Of a stretch of 64,000 bases of DNA, positions 16,049 to 25,671 are shown piece after piece. How positions within the stretch are numbered: position 1 is the first letter of the stretch; each line of letters opens with the position of its first letter. Under the pieces are notes generated by a model. That model was given only the letters and a program-made list of their open reading frames with translations, was not told the DNA's origin and searched no databases. Source of the stretch: DASYPP01 sp036006525 (GTDB lineage Bacteria > Gemmatimonadota > Gemmatimonadetes > Gemmatimonadales > GWC2-71-9); the NCBI GenBank assembly GCA_036006525.1, contig DASYPP010000109.1, forward strand, positions 1 through 64,000. The letters are read 5' to 3'. The position numbers were made by a program, and so were the translations under genes.

Positions 16049-17962
16049 TTATGACTTCTTGCTCTCGTCAACGATCTCGTAATCCGCTTCTACCACATCG
16101 TCTTTCGGAGCCTCAGGCGGAGCCTGACCGCCATCGGTACCCGCGGCGTTACCGCTGCTGGCCTGGCTGGCATAGAGCGACGCTCCAGCGGCCTCGTAGG
16201 CGCCTGAAAGCTCATCGAGCGCAGTCTTGATGCCATCGGCTTCGCCGGTCCGCAGGGCTCCCTTGGCCGCTTCAACTGCGGTGTCGAGCCGGCCCCGGAC
16301 GTCCTGCGATAGCTTATCCACCCATTCCTTGCTGTCCTTCTCGACCTTGTAGACCAGGGCATCGAGCTGGTTCCGGTGCTCGATCTGCTCCCGGCGGGCC
16401 TTGTCGTCCGAAGCGTGCTGCTCGGCGCTTTTCACCATCTTGTCGATCTCGCTGTCGCTGAGACCGCTGGACGCCTCGATCCGGATCTTCTGTTCCTTGC
16501 CGGTCGCCTTGTCCTTGGCCGAGACATGGAGAATGCCATTGGCGTCGATGTCGAAGGTGACCTCGACCTGGGGCATGCCCCGGGGAGCCGGGGGGATGCC
16601 GGTGAGCTGGAATTTGCCGATGGTGCGGTTGTCCTGCGCCATCTGCCGCTCACCCTGCAGCACGTGGATCTCAACCGTGGTCTGGTTGTCTTCCGCGGTA
16701 GAGAAGGTTTCCGACTTCTTGGTCGGAATGGTCGTATTCCGCGGGATCAGGACCGTGGTCACTCCGCCCAGGGTCTCGATACCGAGCGAAAGCGGGGTCA
16801 CGTCCAGCAGGAGAACGTCCTTCACTTCGCCGCCCAGGACGCCGCCCTGGATCGCGGCACCGATCGCCACGACTTCGTCCGGGTTGACCGAACGGTTGGG
16901 TTCTTTGCCGAAGAAGTCCTTGACGATCGCCTGGATCTTGGGAATCCGGGTAGACCCACCGACCAGGATCACCTCGTCGATCGACTTGGGATCGAGCCCG
17001 GCGTCCTTGAGCGCCTGCTGCATCGGCGGAATGGTCCGCTGGATCAGGTCGTCGACCAATTGCTCGAACTTGGACCGGGTCAGGCTGTAGTTCAGGTGCT
17101 TGGGGCCAGACTGGTCGGCCGTGATAAACGGCAGGTTGATGTCGGTTTGCTGCACCGTGGAAAGCTCCATTTTCGCCTTCTCGGCGGCTTCCTTGAGCCG
17201 CTGGAGAGCCATGGCGTCCTTCGACAGGTCGATGCCCTGGTCCCGCTTGAACTCACTGACCAACCAGTCAATCACCCGCTGGTCGAAGTCATCGCCTCCC
17301 AGGTGGGTATCGCCGTTGGTGCTCTTTACCTCAAACACGCCCTCAGCCAGCTCCAGGACTGAAATGTCGTAGGTGCCGCCACCCAGGTCGAAAACGGCAA
17401 TCTTCTCGTCCTTCTTCTTATCCAGCCCATACGCCAGTGCGGCAGCCGTGGGCTCGTTGATGATCCGCTTCACTTCGAGTCCGGCGATCTTACCGGCGTC
17501 TTTGGTCGCCTGCCGCTGGGCATCATTGAAATAGGCCGGGACGGTGATGACGGCCTCGGTGACTTTGACGCCGAGGTAGTCCTCCGCCGTCTGCTTCATC
17601 TTCTGGAGGATCATCGCGGAAATCTCCGGCGGGGAGTACTTCTTCCCCTGGATCTCCACCATCGCCATGTCGTTGGCCCCGGGGGCGAGCTTGTAAGGGA
17701 CCCGGCGGCCTTCCTCGGTCACCTCTTCCACCCGGCGACCCATGAAGCGCTTGATCGAGAAGATGGTCTGCTTCGGGTTGGTAACCGCCTGCCGCTTGGC
17801 TACGGTCCCGACCAGCCGCTCACCATCCTTGGTAAAGGCAACCACGGATGGGGTGGTCCGGCCTCCCTCGGCATTCGGGATTACCACCGGGTCGCCACCC
17901 TCCATGACCGCCACAACCGAGTTGGTGGTTCCCAGATCGATCCCGATAATCTTTGATGCCAT
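16049..17962 (-). CDS. dnaK: Molecular chaperone DnaK (Hsp70)
   Basis: A 637-aa Hsp70. I place the start at the ATG reading MASKIIGIDLGTTNS, preceded by AAGGAGT at good distance. An 11-codon longer frame has no comparable site. The ATPase domain carries IGIDLGTTNS, AYFNDAQRQATKDAG, VFDLGGGTYD and GGSTRIPK. The substrate-binding domain begins around DVTPLSLGIET, and a helical lid and an acidic tail (EADYEIVDE) end the protein. It works with GrpE and DnaJ, neither of which is adjacent here. I found no CIRCE element upstream. Confidence 0.98.
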   Translation of the reverse strand: MASKIIGIDLGTTNSVVAVMEGGDPVVIPNAEGGRTTPSVVAFTKDGERLVGTVAKRQAVTNPKQTIFSIKRFMGRRVEEVTEEGRRVPYKLAPGANDMAMVEIQGKKYSPPEISAMILQKMKQTAEDYLGVKVTEAVITVPAYFNDAQRQATKDAGKIAGLEVKRIINEPTAAALAYGLDKKKDEKIAVFDLGGGTYDISVLELAEGVFEVKSTNGDTHLGGDDFDQRVIDWLVSEFKRDQGIDLSKDAMALQRLKEAAEKAKMELSTVQQTDINLPFITADQSGPKHLNYSLTRSKFEQLVDDLIQRTIPPMQQALKDAGLDPKSIDEVILVGGSTRIPKIQAIVKDFFGKEPNRSVNPDEVVAIGAAIQGGVLGGEVKDVLLLDVTPLSLGIETLGGVTTVLIPRNTTIPTKKSETFSTAEDNQTTVEIHVLQGERQMAQDNRTIGKFQLTGIPPAPRGMPQVEVTFDIDANGILHVSAKDKATGKEQKIRIEASSGLSDSEIDKMVKSAEQHASDDKARREQIEHRNQLDALVYKVEKDSKEWVDKLSQDVRGRLDTAVEAAKGALRTGEADGIKTALDELSGAYEAAGASLYASQASSGNAAGTDGGQAPPEAPKDDVVEADYEIVDESKKS

Positions 17963-18189
17963 AATTGGTACTCCTTTGGTTATGCGTTCTGTCACCCGCT
18001 ACCGAGCATGGGTGATCTTGCCTGGTCGGACGCAAGCGACGTTCCGAGAATGTGTGCCTTTTTGGCAGAAATCAGCCGTGATTACAGTCACCGCAAGTGA
18101 CGATGGCTAAACGCTATATCCTTTGTGGCGGCGGAATCCCATCAGGGGATCCACGCCTCGGGACTCACAACGAGCTTCGGAGGCTCCAG

Positions 18190-18339
18190 ATGCTTTGGAC
18201 GATATTCGTAATCCTGCTAGTGCTATGGCTCCTGGGGATGATCACCTCCTACACCATGGGTGGCTTCATCCACATCCTGCTGGTCGTCGCGATCGTTGTC
18301 GTCCTGATCCGGGTGATCCAGGGGAGAAGGGTGGTCTGA
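18190..18339 (+). CDS. Small two-helix membrane protein, lmo0937-like
   Basis: A 49-aa protein made almost entirely of two hydrophobic helices (MLWTIFVILLVLWLLGMIT and HILLVVAIVVVLIRVI) joined by SYTMGGF and ending in a basic tail. This pattern matches the lmo0937 family of small membrane proteins, often stress-induced and of unknown function. The open frame extends 31 codons upstream, but the family pattern starts at MLW. It precedes a DUF2383 gene by about 30 bp on the same strand. Confidence 0.75.
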   Translation: MLWTIFVILLVLWLLGMITSYTMGGFIHILLVVAIVVVLIRVIQGRRVV

Positions 18340-18371
18340 CCGTCTGGTCAGTCACATGTCGTGGGTAATCC

Positions 18372-18860
18372 ATGACTGAGCCTGGGAAGGCGGAAAACTC
18401 CAATGTCATCGCCATCCTCAATCAGCTTGTGGTGACATGCAAGGACGGTGAGAAGGGGTTTCGCGCCGCATCTCTGGGGGTGGCCGACAGCGAGTTGGCC
18501 ACCCTCTTTTTGAACTACTCCGAGCAACGCGCCGGGTTCGCCGCCGAGTTGCTGACCGAGGTCCGCCGGCTGGGGGGCAATCCTGAAACGGGTGACGACG
18601 ACGCCCCTGTCGCGAAGCAGCGGGGATGGACTGGTATCGAGGCGGCGGTGGAGGCCAAGCTGGAGAACGCGATCATTGCCGAAGCGGAGCGGAGTGAGAA
18701 TCAGGCGGTGGAGGAATACTGCGAGGCCCTGGAGGGGAATCTGCCCACCGCAGTGCAGGTCGTCGTCGAAAACCACTACATCCACGTCCGTGACGCGCAT
18801 GACCACGTCCGCGCGCTGGAGCGGTTGCACCAGGAAAGGTCGGCTACCAGGGACTCATGA
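18372..18860 (+). CDS. DUF2383/PA2169-family four-helix-bundle protein
   Basis: A 162-aa protein whose sequence fits a ferritin-like four-helix bundle of the DUF2383/PA2169 type: NQLVVTCKDGEKGFRAAS near the start, a YSEQRAGFAAEL helix, an acidic ERSENQAVEEY helix, and an HDHVRALE helix at the end. Family members are small stress-related proteins with no established reaction. It follows the lmo0937-like gene. Its stop codon shares the palindrome TCATGA (18855-18860) with the stop of the convergent kinase gene. Confidence 0.8.
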   Translation: MTEPGKAENSNVIAILNQLVVTCKDGEKGFRAASLGVADSELATLFLNYSEQRAGFAAELLTEVRRLGGNPETGDDDAPVAKQRGWTGIEAAVEAKLENAIIAEAERSENQAVEEYCEALEGNLPTAVQVVVENHYIHVRDAHDHVRALERLHQERSATRDS

Positions 18861-19742
18861 TTTGCCCAAGGCCGCCCGCATGTCTTCCGCTCGCTGCCAA
18901 CGCAGGGTGGGGTCCTTTTCCAGCGCCTTCTTGAGCGCCTCCGCGATCGGCGCCGGGGTCTCCGGCCTCCGTTCCCGCACATCCGGGGGTGGGGCGGTGA
19001 GCTGGAGTTGGAGCACCATGGCCTCACTGCGGTGGTTGAACGGAGGCTGCCCGGCCAGGGCTTCGTACAGCACGCAGCCCAGCGAATAGAGGTCGCTGCG
19101 ATGGTCCAGGCTGTCCAACGCGGAAACCTGCTCCGGGCTCATATAGGTTGAGGTCCCCACCGTAAATCCCGACTTGGTGAGCCGCTCGGTTCCCGCCGCC
19201 TCGATCGCCTTGGCAATCCCGAAATCCAGCAGCATCGCCCCTTCGGGCGAGAGCACGATGTTATCCGGCTTCACGTCGCGGTGCATGATTCCGCGGTCGT
19301 GGGCATAGCCCAGCGAGGAAAGCACATCGTTGGCGAGCCGCATGACCTCCTCGATTGGCAACTGGCGGACCTGGTCCATCCGGTTCCGCAGGGTCGGCCC
19401 CTCGGCGAAGCTCATGGCGTAAAACACCAGCCAGTCCCGCTCGCCGTAGTCGAGCAGCTTGGTAATGAGGGGGTGGTCGAGGCGGGACAGCAGGCCGATT
19501 TCCCGGAGGAACCGCTGCGCGGTGACGCTGACGGCCAGTTCGGGATGGAGCACCTTGAGCGCGACCCGGTGCCCGGCCCGGTCGGTCGCCAGGAATACCC
19601 GGCCGGCGCCGCCGCGGGCGAGCTCGCGCTCGACGTCATATCGGTCCGACAGGGCCTGTTGAACCAGGGGGAGAAGGTCGCGGCGGATGCTGCCACTCCG
19701 GTGAGCTAGGTGGGCAGGAAGGTCGCGTTGAGAGCCCCGCAC
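18855..19742 (-). CDS. Ser/Thr protein kinase, kinase domain only
   Basis: A 295-aa PknB-type kinase consisting of just the catalytic domain. It has ARGGAGRVFLA (ATP loop), VALKVLHPEL (lysine), MHRDVKPDN (catalytic loop), LDFGIAKA, and TSTYMSPEQ in the activation segment. There is no membrane helix or sensor domain, so it should be cytosolic. It follows ppx by 28 bp on the same strand and so ends the phosphate-regulon run, an unusual partner for Pst genes. The start is uncertain: I use the GTG at 19742, but the domain itself begins about 30 codons later. Confidence 0.88.
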   Translation of the reverse strand: MRGSQRDLPAHLAHRSGSIRRDLLPLVQQALSDRYDVERELARGGAGRVFLATDRAGHRVALKVLHPELAVSVTAQRFLREIGLLSRLDHPLITKLLDYGERDWLVFYAMSFAEGPTLRNRMDQVRQLPIEEVMRLANDVLSSLGYAHDRGIMHRDVKPDNIVLSPEGAMLLDFGIAKAIEAAGTERLTKSGFTVGTSTYMSPEQVSALDSLDHRSDLYSLGCVLYEALAGQPPFNHRSEAMVLQLQLTAPPPDVRERRPETPAPIAEALKKALEKDPTLRWQRAEDMRAALGKS

Positions 19743-19770
19743 CGCAAGGGCGGGCGGGGCGGGGGAGCAG

Positions 19771-21348
19771 TCAGCTGGTCCGAATGAGGACCTGGCGGCC
19801 CAGCACTTTCGCCAGCACGTCGGATTTCTGGCCTGCGCTCCAGCATTCGAGGGCCAGGTCGGCCCCGGCCAGCCGGGGGATGGCGGTGACGATGAGCCGG
19901 CCCCGGGTGAGATCGGCCGTCACGCTTTCCACGGTCGCCGTGTGGCCCCGGTCCAGCCCGTCCGCCACCCGGAGAACGCCGGACAACCGGCGAACAATGT
20001 CCTGGTCGTTGGACTCCAGGTTGGCGAACTCCTCGTGCTTGCGGCGCGGTCCCTGGCGACGGTGATAGCGACTGATCAGGGCCACCAGGTTGCGTTGCCG
20101 GGGATCGAGGTTGAGCCGCTCGGCGTGCATGATCAACTGGTAGCTGTGTTTGTGGTGGCGGCGGTAGCTCACCATCTGCCCGACATCGTGCAGCAGTGCC
20201 GCGGCCTCGAGGATTCCGCGCTCCTCGGGATCCGGCTTCAACTCCTCCGCCAGCAGGTCGTACAGCTGGAGGGCAAGCAGCCGGACGTGTTCCACGTGGC
20301 GGCGATCGCCATGACACCGCTCCACGAACTCACGCATCAGCCGCAGCGGGTCCACCGCCACCGGCACTGCCTCGATCCCGACCATCTCCAGCAGCAGCCC
20401 CTCCCGGAGGCCGTAGGCGCTGATGGTCAACTCGCGGGCCTCGATCAGGTCCAGGATCGACGCCGTCACCGCGAGGCCGGCGACGATGATGTCGGCCCGC
20501 TGCGGATTCAGGCCCGGGATCCGGATCCGCTGCTCCGGCGTCATCGGTCCCATCCACTCGACCAGGTGCTCCACCTCGGCCGCCTTCACGGTCAGGCCGT
20601 GCACCGGGTTCTGGGGCGGCATGCCGCGCCGGGTGGCGGCGATCCGGCCCAGATTGGTGAAAGTGCCGCCGGACCCGATCATGTTGGCGCCTACCCACTG
20701 TTTGCGGGGGAACGCCTTACGGACCCGCTTGCGAACCTCGGCGCGGAGGGCCGCAATTTCCTTGCGGCTGTCGCGCTTGCCGGGAAGCCAGGTCTCGGTG
20801 GTGCGCACGGCGCCGAACGGCAGCGAGGTGCTGTATTCCACCAGGCCATCCACCGCCCCGATCAACTCCAGGCTGCCGCCTCCGATGTCCGCCACAATGG
20901 TGCGGCCGCCTTCCAGCTGGAAGTGGTGGGCGACCGAGCGATAGCTGAGCGCGGCCTCGTAACCTGCCTCGATGATGCGAAGCGGGATCTCCAGCTCTTC
21001 CCGCACCAGGTGGGCGAAGTCTTCGCCGTTTTCGGCGTCGCGGACGGCCGCGGTGGCTACCGCGTTCAGCCGGCGGACGCCGCGGCGCTGGCAGACTTCG
21101 CGCATCCGGCGCAGGGTCTGGAAAGCGCGTTCGATCGCCGCGTCGTCCAGCCGGCCGGTGGCGGCCAGGCCGGTCGCCAGCCGGGGCTGTTCCTTGACTT
21201 CGTCGATGATGGTGAGGCCGGAGCCGGGTTCATACTCGGCGACCACCAGCCGGATCGAGTTGGAGCCGACGTCGATAGCGGCGATGCGCTCGCCCGGCCC
21301 GAGCGGTGCCGGCGGCGGCGGAGCCGGTGCGAGAGCCGAGGTCGTCAC
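19771..21348 (-). CDS. ppx: Ppx/GppA-family exopolyphosphatase with HD domain
   Basis: A 525-aa phosphatase predicted to hydrolyse terminal phosphates of polyphosphate and/or pppGpp. The ASKHA-type domain (about 20-320) shows AAIDVGSNSIRLVV, ATAAVRDAENG, IEAGYEAALSYRSV, IVADIGGGSLELI and MIGSGGTFTNL. An HD-like domain follows, with ALLHDVGQMVSY and ISRYHRRQGPR, as in the longer Ppx proteins. It overlaps phoU by four bases, so phosphate transport control and polyphosphate breakdown are translationally coupled here. Confidence 0.92.
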   Translation of the reverse strand: MTTSALAPAPPPPAPLGPGERIAAIDVGSNSIRLVVAEYEPGSGLTIIDEVKEQPRLATGLAATGRLDDAAIERAFQTLRRMREVCQRRGVRRLNAVATAAVRDAENGEDFAHLVREELEIPLRIIEAGYEAALSYRSVAHHFQLEGGRTIVADIGGGSLELIGAVDGLVEYSTSLPFGAVRTTETWLPGKRDSRKEIAALRAEVRKRVRKAFPRKQWVGANMIGSGGTFTNLGRIAATRRGMPPQNPVHGLTVKAAEVEHLVEWMGPMTPEQRIRIPGLNPQRADIIVAGLAVTASILDLIEARELTISAYGLREGLLLEMVGIEAVPVAVDPLRLMREFVERCHGDRRHVEHVRLLALQLYDLLAEELKPDPEERGILEAAALLHDVGQMVSYRRHHKHSYQLIMHAERLNLDPRQRNLVALISRYHRRQGPRRKHEEFANLESNDQDIVRRLSGVLRVADGLDRGHTATVESVTADLTRGRLIVTAIPRLAGADLALECWSAGQKSDVLAKVLGRQVLIRTS

Positions 21349-22057
21349 GCGGTAGGCGCGGCGTGGGCTCCGCTGGGCCGAGCCTCGCCGCGATCCTCGG
21401 CGTGGTGCTTGATGGACTTGCCTTCCACCAGGAAGACCACGTCCTCGGCGATGTTGGTCGCCAGGTCGGCGACCCGCTCCAGGTTGCGACTGACCAGAAA
21501 CAACTCCATGCCCGCCCCGATGGTGTGAGGATCTTCCATCATGTGCGTGAGCAATATACGGAATACCGAGCCGTGCAGGGCGTCAACCCGGTCGTCCCGG
21601 AGGCAGATCTCACGGGCCGCGACCGCGTCGCTCCGGATGAAGGCCTCCAGCGCGTCGGAAAGCATCTCCCGGGCCAGCCGCGCCATCTCGACGATCTCCG
21701 GTTCCGGCGCGATGGGCCGGGCCTGGGCCAGCCGCTCCGCGGACTGGGCGATGTTGACCGCGTGATCGCCCACCCGCTCGAGATCGTTGGCGATCTTGAG
21801 CGCCGAGGTGAGCATCCGAAGGTCCCGGGCCATGGGCTGCTGCAGGGCGAGCAGGTTGATAGTCTGCTCCTCGACCTGCATTTCCATGTTATCGATGATC
21901 CGGTCGCCATGGATCACGCTGCGGGCCTTTTCCGGATCGCGTTCCAGCAGGGCCTCGACGGCGAGCCCCAGCGCGGCTTCCGCCTCGCCGGACATGGTGA
22001 GCAGCCGGACCTTCACATGGTTCAGCTCGTCGTGAAAATGACGGTGGCTGTCGAGCG

Positions 22058-22061
<4 letters not shown>
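21345..22061 (-). CDS. phoU: Phosphate signalling protein PhoU
   Basis: A 238-aa PhoU made of two three-helix bundles with the acidic metal-binding motifs characteristic of the family (ERVGDHAVNIAQ in the first half, ERVADLATNIAED in the second). PhoU connects the Pst transporter with the PhoR kinase and keeps the regulon off when phosphate is plentiful. It overlaps pstB upstream and ppx downstream by four bases each, so the chain is tightly coupled. Confidence 0.97.
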
Positions 22062-22908
<847 letters not shown>

Positions 22909-22912
<4 letters not shown>

Positions 22913-23679
22913 CCGAACCTGCCTGTAATGTAGGCCTCAGTCTGCTCGTTCTGGGGCGCGGTGAATATCTGGCGCGTGGGCCCGGTTTCCACCATGGTCC
23001 CGACATAAAAGAACGAGGTGGTATCGGACACCCGGGCTGCCTGCTGCATGTTGTGGGTCACGATCACGATAGTGAAATCCTTCTTGAGCTCGAACACCAG
23101 CTCCTCGATCCGCTGAGTGCCGGCCGGGTCGAGCGATGCCGTCGGCTCGTCCAGCAGGATCACGTCAGGCCGGGGTGCGATGGTCCGGGCGATACAGAGC
23201 CGCTGCTGCTGGCCACCGGAAAGCGCCATCGCGCTGGTCTTGAGCCGGTCTTTCACTTCTTCCCACAGCGCGGCCTGCTTCAGCGATTGCTCCACGACCT
23301 GGTCCAACTCCGCCCGGGGCACCTTGCCGTTCAACCGGAGGCCGGCGGCCACGTTGTCGTAGATCGTCATGGTCGGAAACGGGGTCGGCCGCTGAAAAAC
23401 CATCCCGACCCGGCGGCGCAACTGCATCACGCTGACCTTGTCGCTGTATACGTCCTCGCCGTCCAGCAGTATCCGCCCGGTGACCCAGGCCTGGTCGGTC
23501 AGCTCGTGCATCCGGTTGATCGCCCGGAGGAAGGTTGACTTGCCGCAACCGGAGGGGCCGATCAACGCGTTCACCGAGTTGTTGGCGAAGGTGAGCGACA
23601 CGTTCTTCACCGCGGTGAACTTCCCGTACATCGCGGTGAGCCGGTCGGTCATCAGGCGGGGGGCTTCAGCCGGTGGCAC
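22909..23679 (-). CDS. pstB: Phosphate ABC transporter ATPase PstB, first copy
   Basis: A 256-aa PstB of standard length. Walker A is GPSGCGKST, the Q-loop reads FQRPTPFPT, the signature is LSGGQQQRLCIARTI, and Walker B VILLDEPTASLDP is followed by the histidine switch THNMQQAARVSD. It powers phosphate import through PstC/PstA. It overlaps pstA by 14 bases upstream and the second pstB by four downstream. The second copy differs in its N-terminus and several loops, so the two are distinct paralogues rather than an assembly duplication. Confidence 0.96.
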
Positions 23680-24511
23680 TGAACCTCCGCCGGGTAGCCA
23701 GCCGGGCCCCGATGCTCAGCACCAGGACGACGATGATCAGCACCAGCGCCGCCGCCCAGGCGAACTGGTGCCACTGCTCGTAGGGCCCCGTCGCATAGGT
23801 AAAGACCGTGAGGGGCAGCGCCGCCATCGGCTGGCTGGGGTTCAACACCAGGTACTGGCTGCCCAGCGCGGTAAAGAGCAGCGGCGCGGTCTCGCCCGCC
23901 ACCCGGGCCACCGCGAGCAGGGACCCGGTGACGATTCCCGGGAGCGTGGTGCGCAGGACGATGCCGAGGCTGGTGCGCCACCGGGGATAGCCCAGGGCGA
24001 GGGCGGCCTCGCGGAGCGAGTTGGGCACCAGCTTGATCATCTCCTCGGTGGTGCGCATCACCATCGGAATCATCAACATCGCGAGCGCCACGCTGCCGGC
24101 GAACGCCGAAAAATGCTTCTGGGTCGCGACGATCCAGGTCCAGGCGAAGACGCCGACCACGATCGAGGGCGTCCCGTTCATCACGTCGGCCACGAAGCGG
24201 CTGATCCAGGCGATCCGGTTGCCCGGATACTCCGCGCAGAAGATCCCGGCGCCGATCCCGATCGGCATCCCCATGGCCGAAGCCAGGCCGACCATGATCA
24301 GGGTACCGACGATCGCGTGCATGACTCCGCCGCCGGTCTCTCCCGCCGGTGCCGGCATCTTGGTGAAGAAGTCCAGGCTCAGGCTGCCGGCCCCTTTCAG
24401 GACCAGGTTGACCAGGATGAAAATGAGCGGCAACAGGGCGAGGAGCACGGCGGTGCCCACCAGGCCCACCATGATGTTGCCGCGCAGCTTGCGGAGGGTG
24501 CGCCGGTTCAC
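23666..24511 (-). CDS. pstA: Phosphate ABC transporter permease PstA
   Basis: A 281-aa permease with about six predicted transmembrane helices, starting with a helix near residues 12-36. The coupling-helix motif EEMIKLVPNSLREAALALGYPRWRT, expected of ABC permeases, lies in the middle. PstA and PstC form the inner-membrane channel for phosphate. It overlaps pstC by four bases upstream and pstB by 14 bases downstream, the normal operon order. Confidence 0.95.
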   Translation of the reverse strand: MNRRTLRKLRGNIMVGLVGTAVLLALLPLIFILVNLVLKGAGSLSLDFFTKMPAPAGETGGGVMHAIVGTLIMVGLASAMGMPIGIGAGIFCAEYPGNRIAWISRFVADVMNGTPSIVVGVFAWTWIVATQKHFSAFAGSVALAMLMIPMVMRTTEEMIKLVPNSLREAALALGYPRWRTSLGIVLRTTLPGIVTGSLLAVARVAGETAPLLFTALGSQYLVLNPSQPMAALPLTVFTYATGPYEQWHQFAWAAALVLIIVVLVLSIGARLATRRRFSATG

Positions 24512-25494
24512 AGCGCCTTGCTCCCGATCGCGGCGCCCCGGGACACCCGCCAGATGAGGAGCCGGGCGGCGGCATTCACCAGCACCGTCACCACGAACAG
24601 GACGAACGCCACGTAGGCCAGCGCCGAGAGGTGCATGTCGCCCACCGCCTCGGTGAACTCGTTCGCGATGGCCGAAGCCATGGTGTACCCGGGGGCAAAG
24701 AGCGACGCCGCGATCTCATGCCGGTTGCCGATCAGCATGGTGACGGCCATGGTCTCGCCCAGGGCCCGGCCCAGGCCCAGGATGATCGCTCCGATGATGC
24801 CGGAGCGGGCGTAGGGAACCACCGCCGTCGTGACCGCTTCCCAGCGGGTCGCTCCCAGCGCCAGCGCCGCCTGGCGCTGGCTGTCCGGCACCGCCAGCAA
24901 CACCTCGCGGGACACCGACATGATGAACGGCATGATCATGATGGCCAGGATGATGCTGGCCGAGAGCATCGACGGCCCGTAGATCGGCCCTTGGAAGAAC
25001 GGGAGGAATCCCAGGGTACTCCGCAAGAAGGGAAAGAGGGTGGCCTTCAACAGGGGAATCAGGACAAAAATCCCCCAGAGCCCGTAGACCACGCTGGGGA
25101 TCGCCGCCAGCAGCTGGAGCATGAACGCGATCGGCTCGCGGATCCTGCGGGGCGCGAACTCGGTCAGAAAAATGGCGACACCCAGGGACAGCGGGATCGC
25201 AATCAGCAGCGCGAGGGCGGAGGAAAGCAGGGTGCCGAAAATGAGGGGCAGGGCGCCGAAGGTTTCGGCGACCGGATCCCAGGTACTGCTGGTGATGAAA
25301 TCGAAGCCAAACTTCCCGATGGCGAGCCGGGATCCCTGATAGAGCTCGGCGACCAGGAATCCCAGCAGGACCGGGACGCTGATCGCCGCCAGGGTAAGGA
25401 TGAGCTTGAAAACCCGGTCAGCGTAACTGACCCGTTCCAGCGAACTCTTGACGCCTTCACCGGCAACGTTGGCGGGGATTGGGGAGGCAGTCAT
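24508..25494 (-). CDS. pstC: Phosphate ABC transporter permease PstC
   Basis: A 328-aa permease with several transmembrane helices and the EAA-type coupling motif around VPDSQRQAALALGATRWEAV. It is the first gene of the tightly overlapped pstC-pstA-pstB-pstB-phoU-ppx run. The gap upstream carries a strong hairpin array and a Pho-box-like site. It can therefore be transcribed separately from pstS, in keeping with the need for far more binding protein than permease. Confidence 0.95.
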   Translation of the reverse strand: MTASPIPANVAGEGVKSSLERVSYADRVFKLILTLAAISVPVLLGFLVAELYQGSRLAIGKFGFDFITSSTWDPVAETFGALPLIFGTLLSSALALLIAIPLSLGVAIFLTEFAPRRIREPIAFMLQLLAAIPSVVYGLWGIFVLIPLLKATLFPFLRSTLGFLPFFQGPIYGPSMLSASIILAIMIMPFIMSVSREVLLAVPDSQRQAALALGATRWEAVTTAVVPYARSGIIGAIILGLGRALGETMAVTMLIGNRHEIAASLFAPGYTMASAIANEFTEAVGDMHLSALAYVAFVLFVVTVLVNAAARLLIWRVSRGAAIGSKAL

Positions 25495-25530
25495 AGGGTG
25501 GTGAGTCTAGCCGCACCCCGCCCCCGAAGC

Positions 25531-25559
25531 GTCACGGCTTTGTAACGGATGGGTCACAC
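25531..25559 (-). promoter_or_regulatory. Putative Pho box upstream of pstC
   Basis: On the minus strand three 7-mers, GTGTGAC, CCGTTAC and CCGTGAC, are each separated by 4 bases, giving exact 11-bp phasing. This is the spacing of PhoB half-sites, although the sequence differs from the E. coli CTGTCAT. It lies 37 bp upstream of the pstC start and is matched by a similar site upstream of the porin gene. Confidence 0.65.
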
Positions 25560-25564
25560 CAACA

Positions 25565-25670
25565 GGCGGTAAGGCGGTAGGGCGGTACGGCGGTAGGTAA
25601 AACTCGAGGGACCCACCTTCAGGCGGGTCCCCCGGTCTACTTACCGCCGTACCGCCATACCGCCTTACCG
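25565..25670. repeat. GGCGGTAN inverted array with central hairpin between pstS and pstC
   Basis: The left arm (25565-25595) has four GGCGGTAN units, where N is A, G, C, G. The right arm (25642-25670) is the near-perfect complement. The centre holds the hairpin GGGACCC (25608-25614) and GGGTCCC (25625-25631). Readthrough from pstS would be limited here, which suits a high PstS to PstC ratio. The unit recurs at 50261-50363. Confidence 0.88.
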
Positions 25671-25671
25671 T

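Noticed and set aside
17963..18095. CIRCE or sigma-32-type heat-shock control upstream of dnaK
   Set aside because: I looked for the TTAGCACTC-N9-GAGTGCTAA inverted repeat and for a heat-shock -35/-10 pair. Neither is present.
19942..21528. A 528-residue open frame antisense to ppx and phoU
   Set aside because: The opposite strand has unmistakable Ppx and PhoU motifs, and this frame has none.
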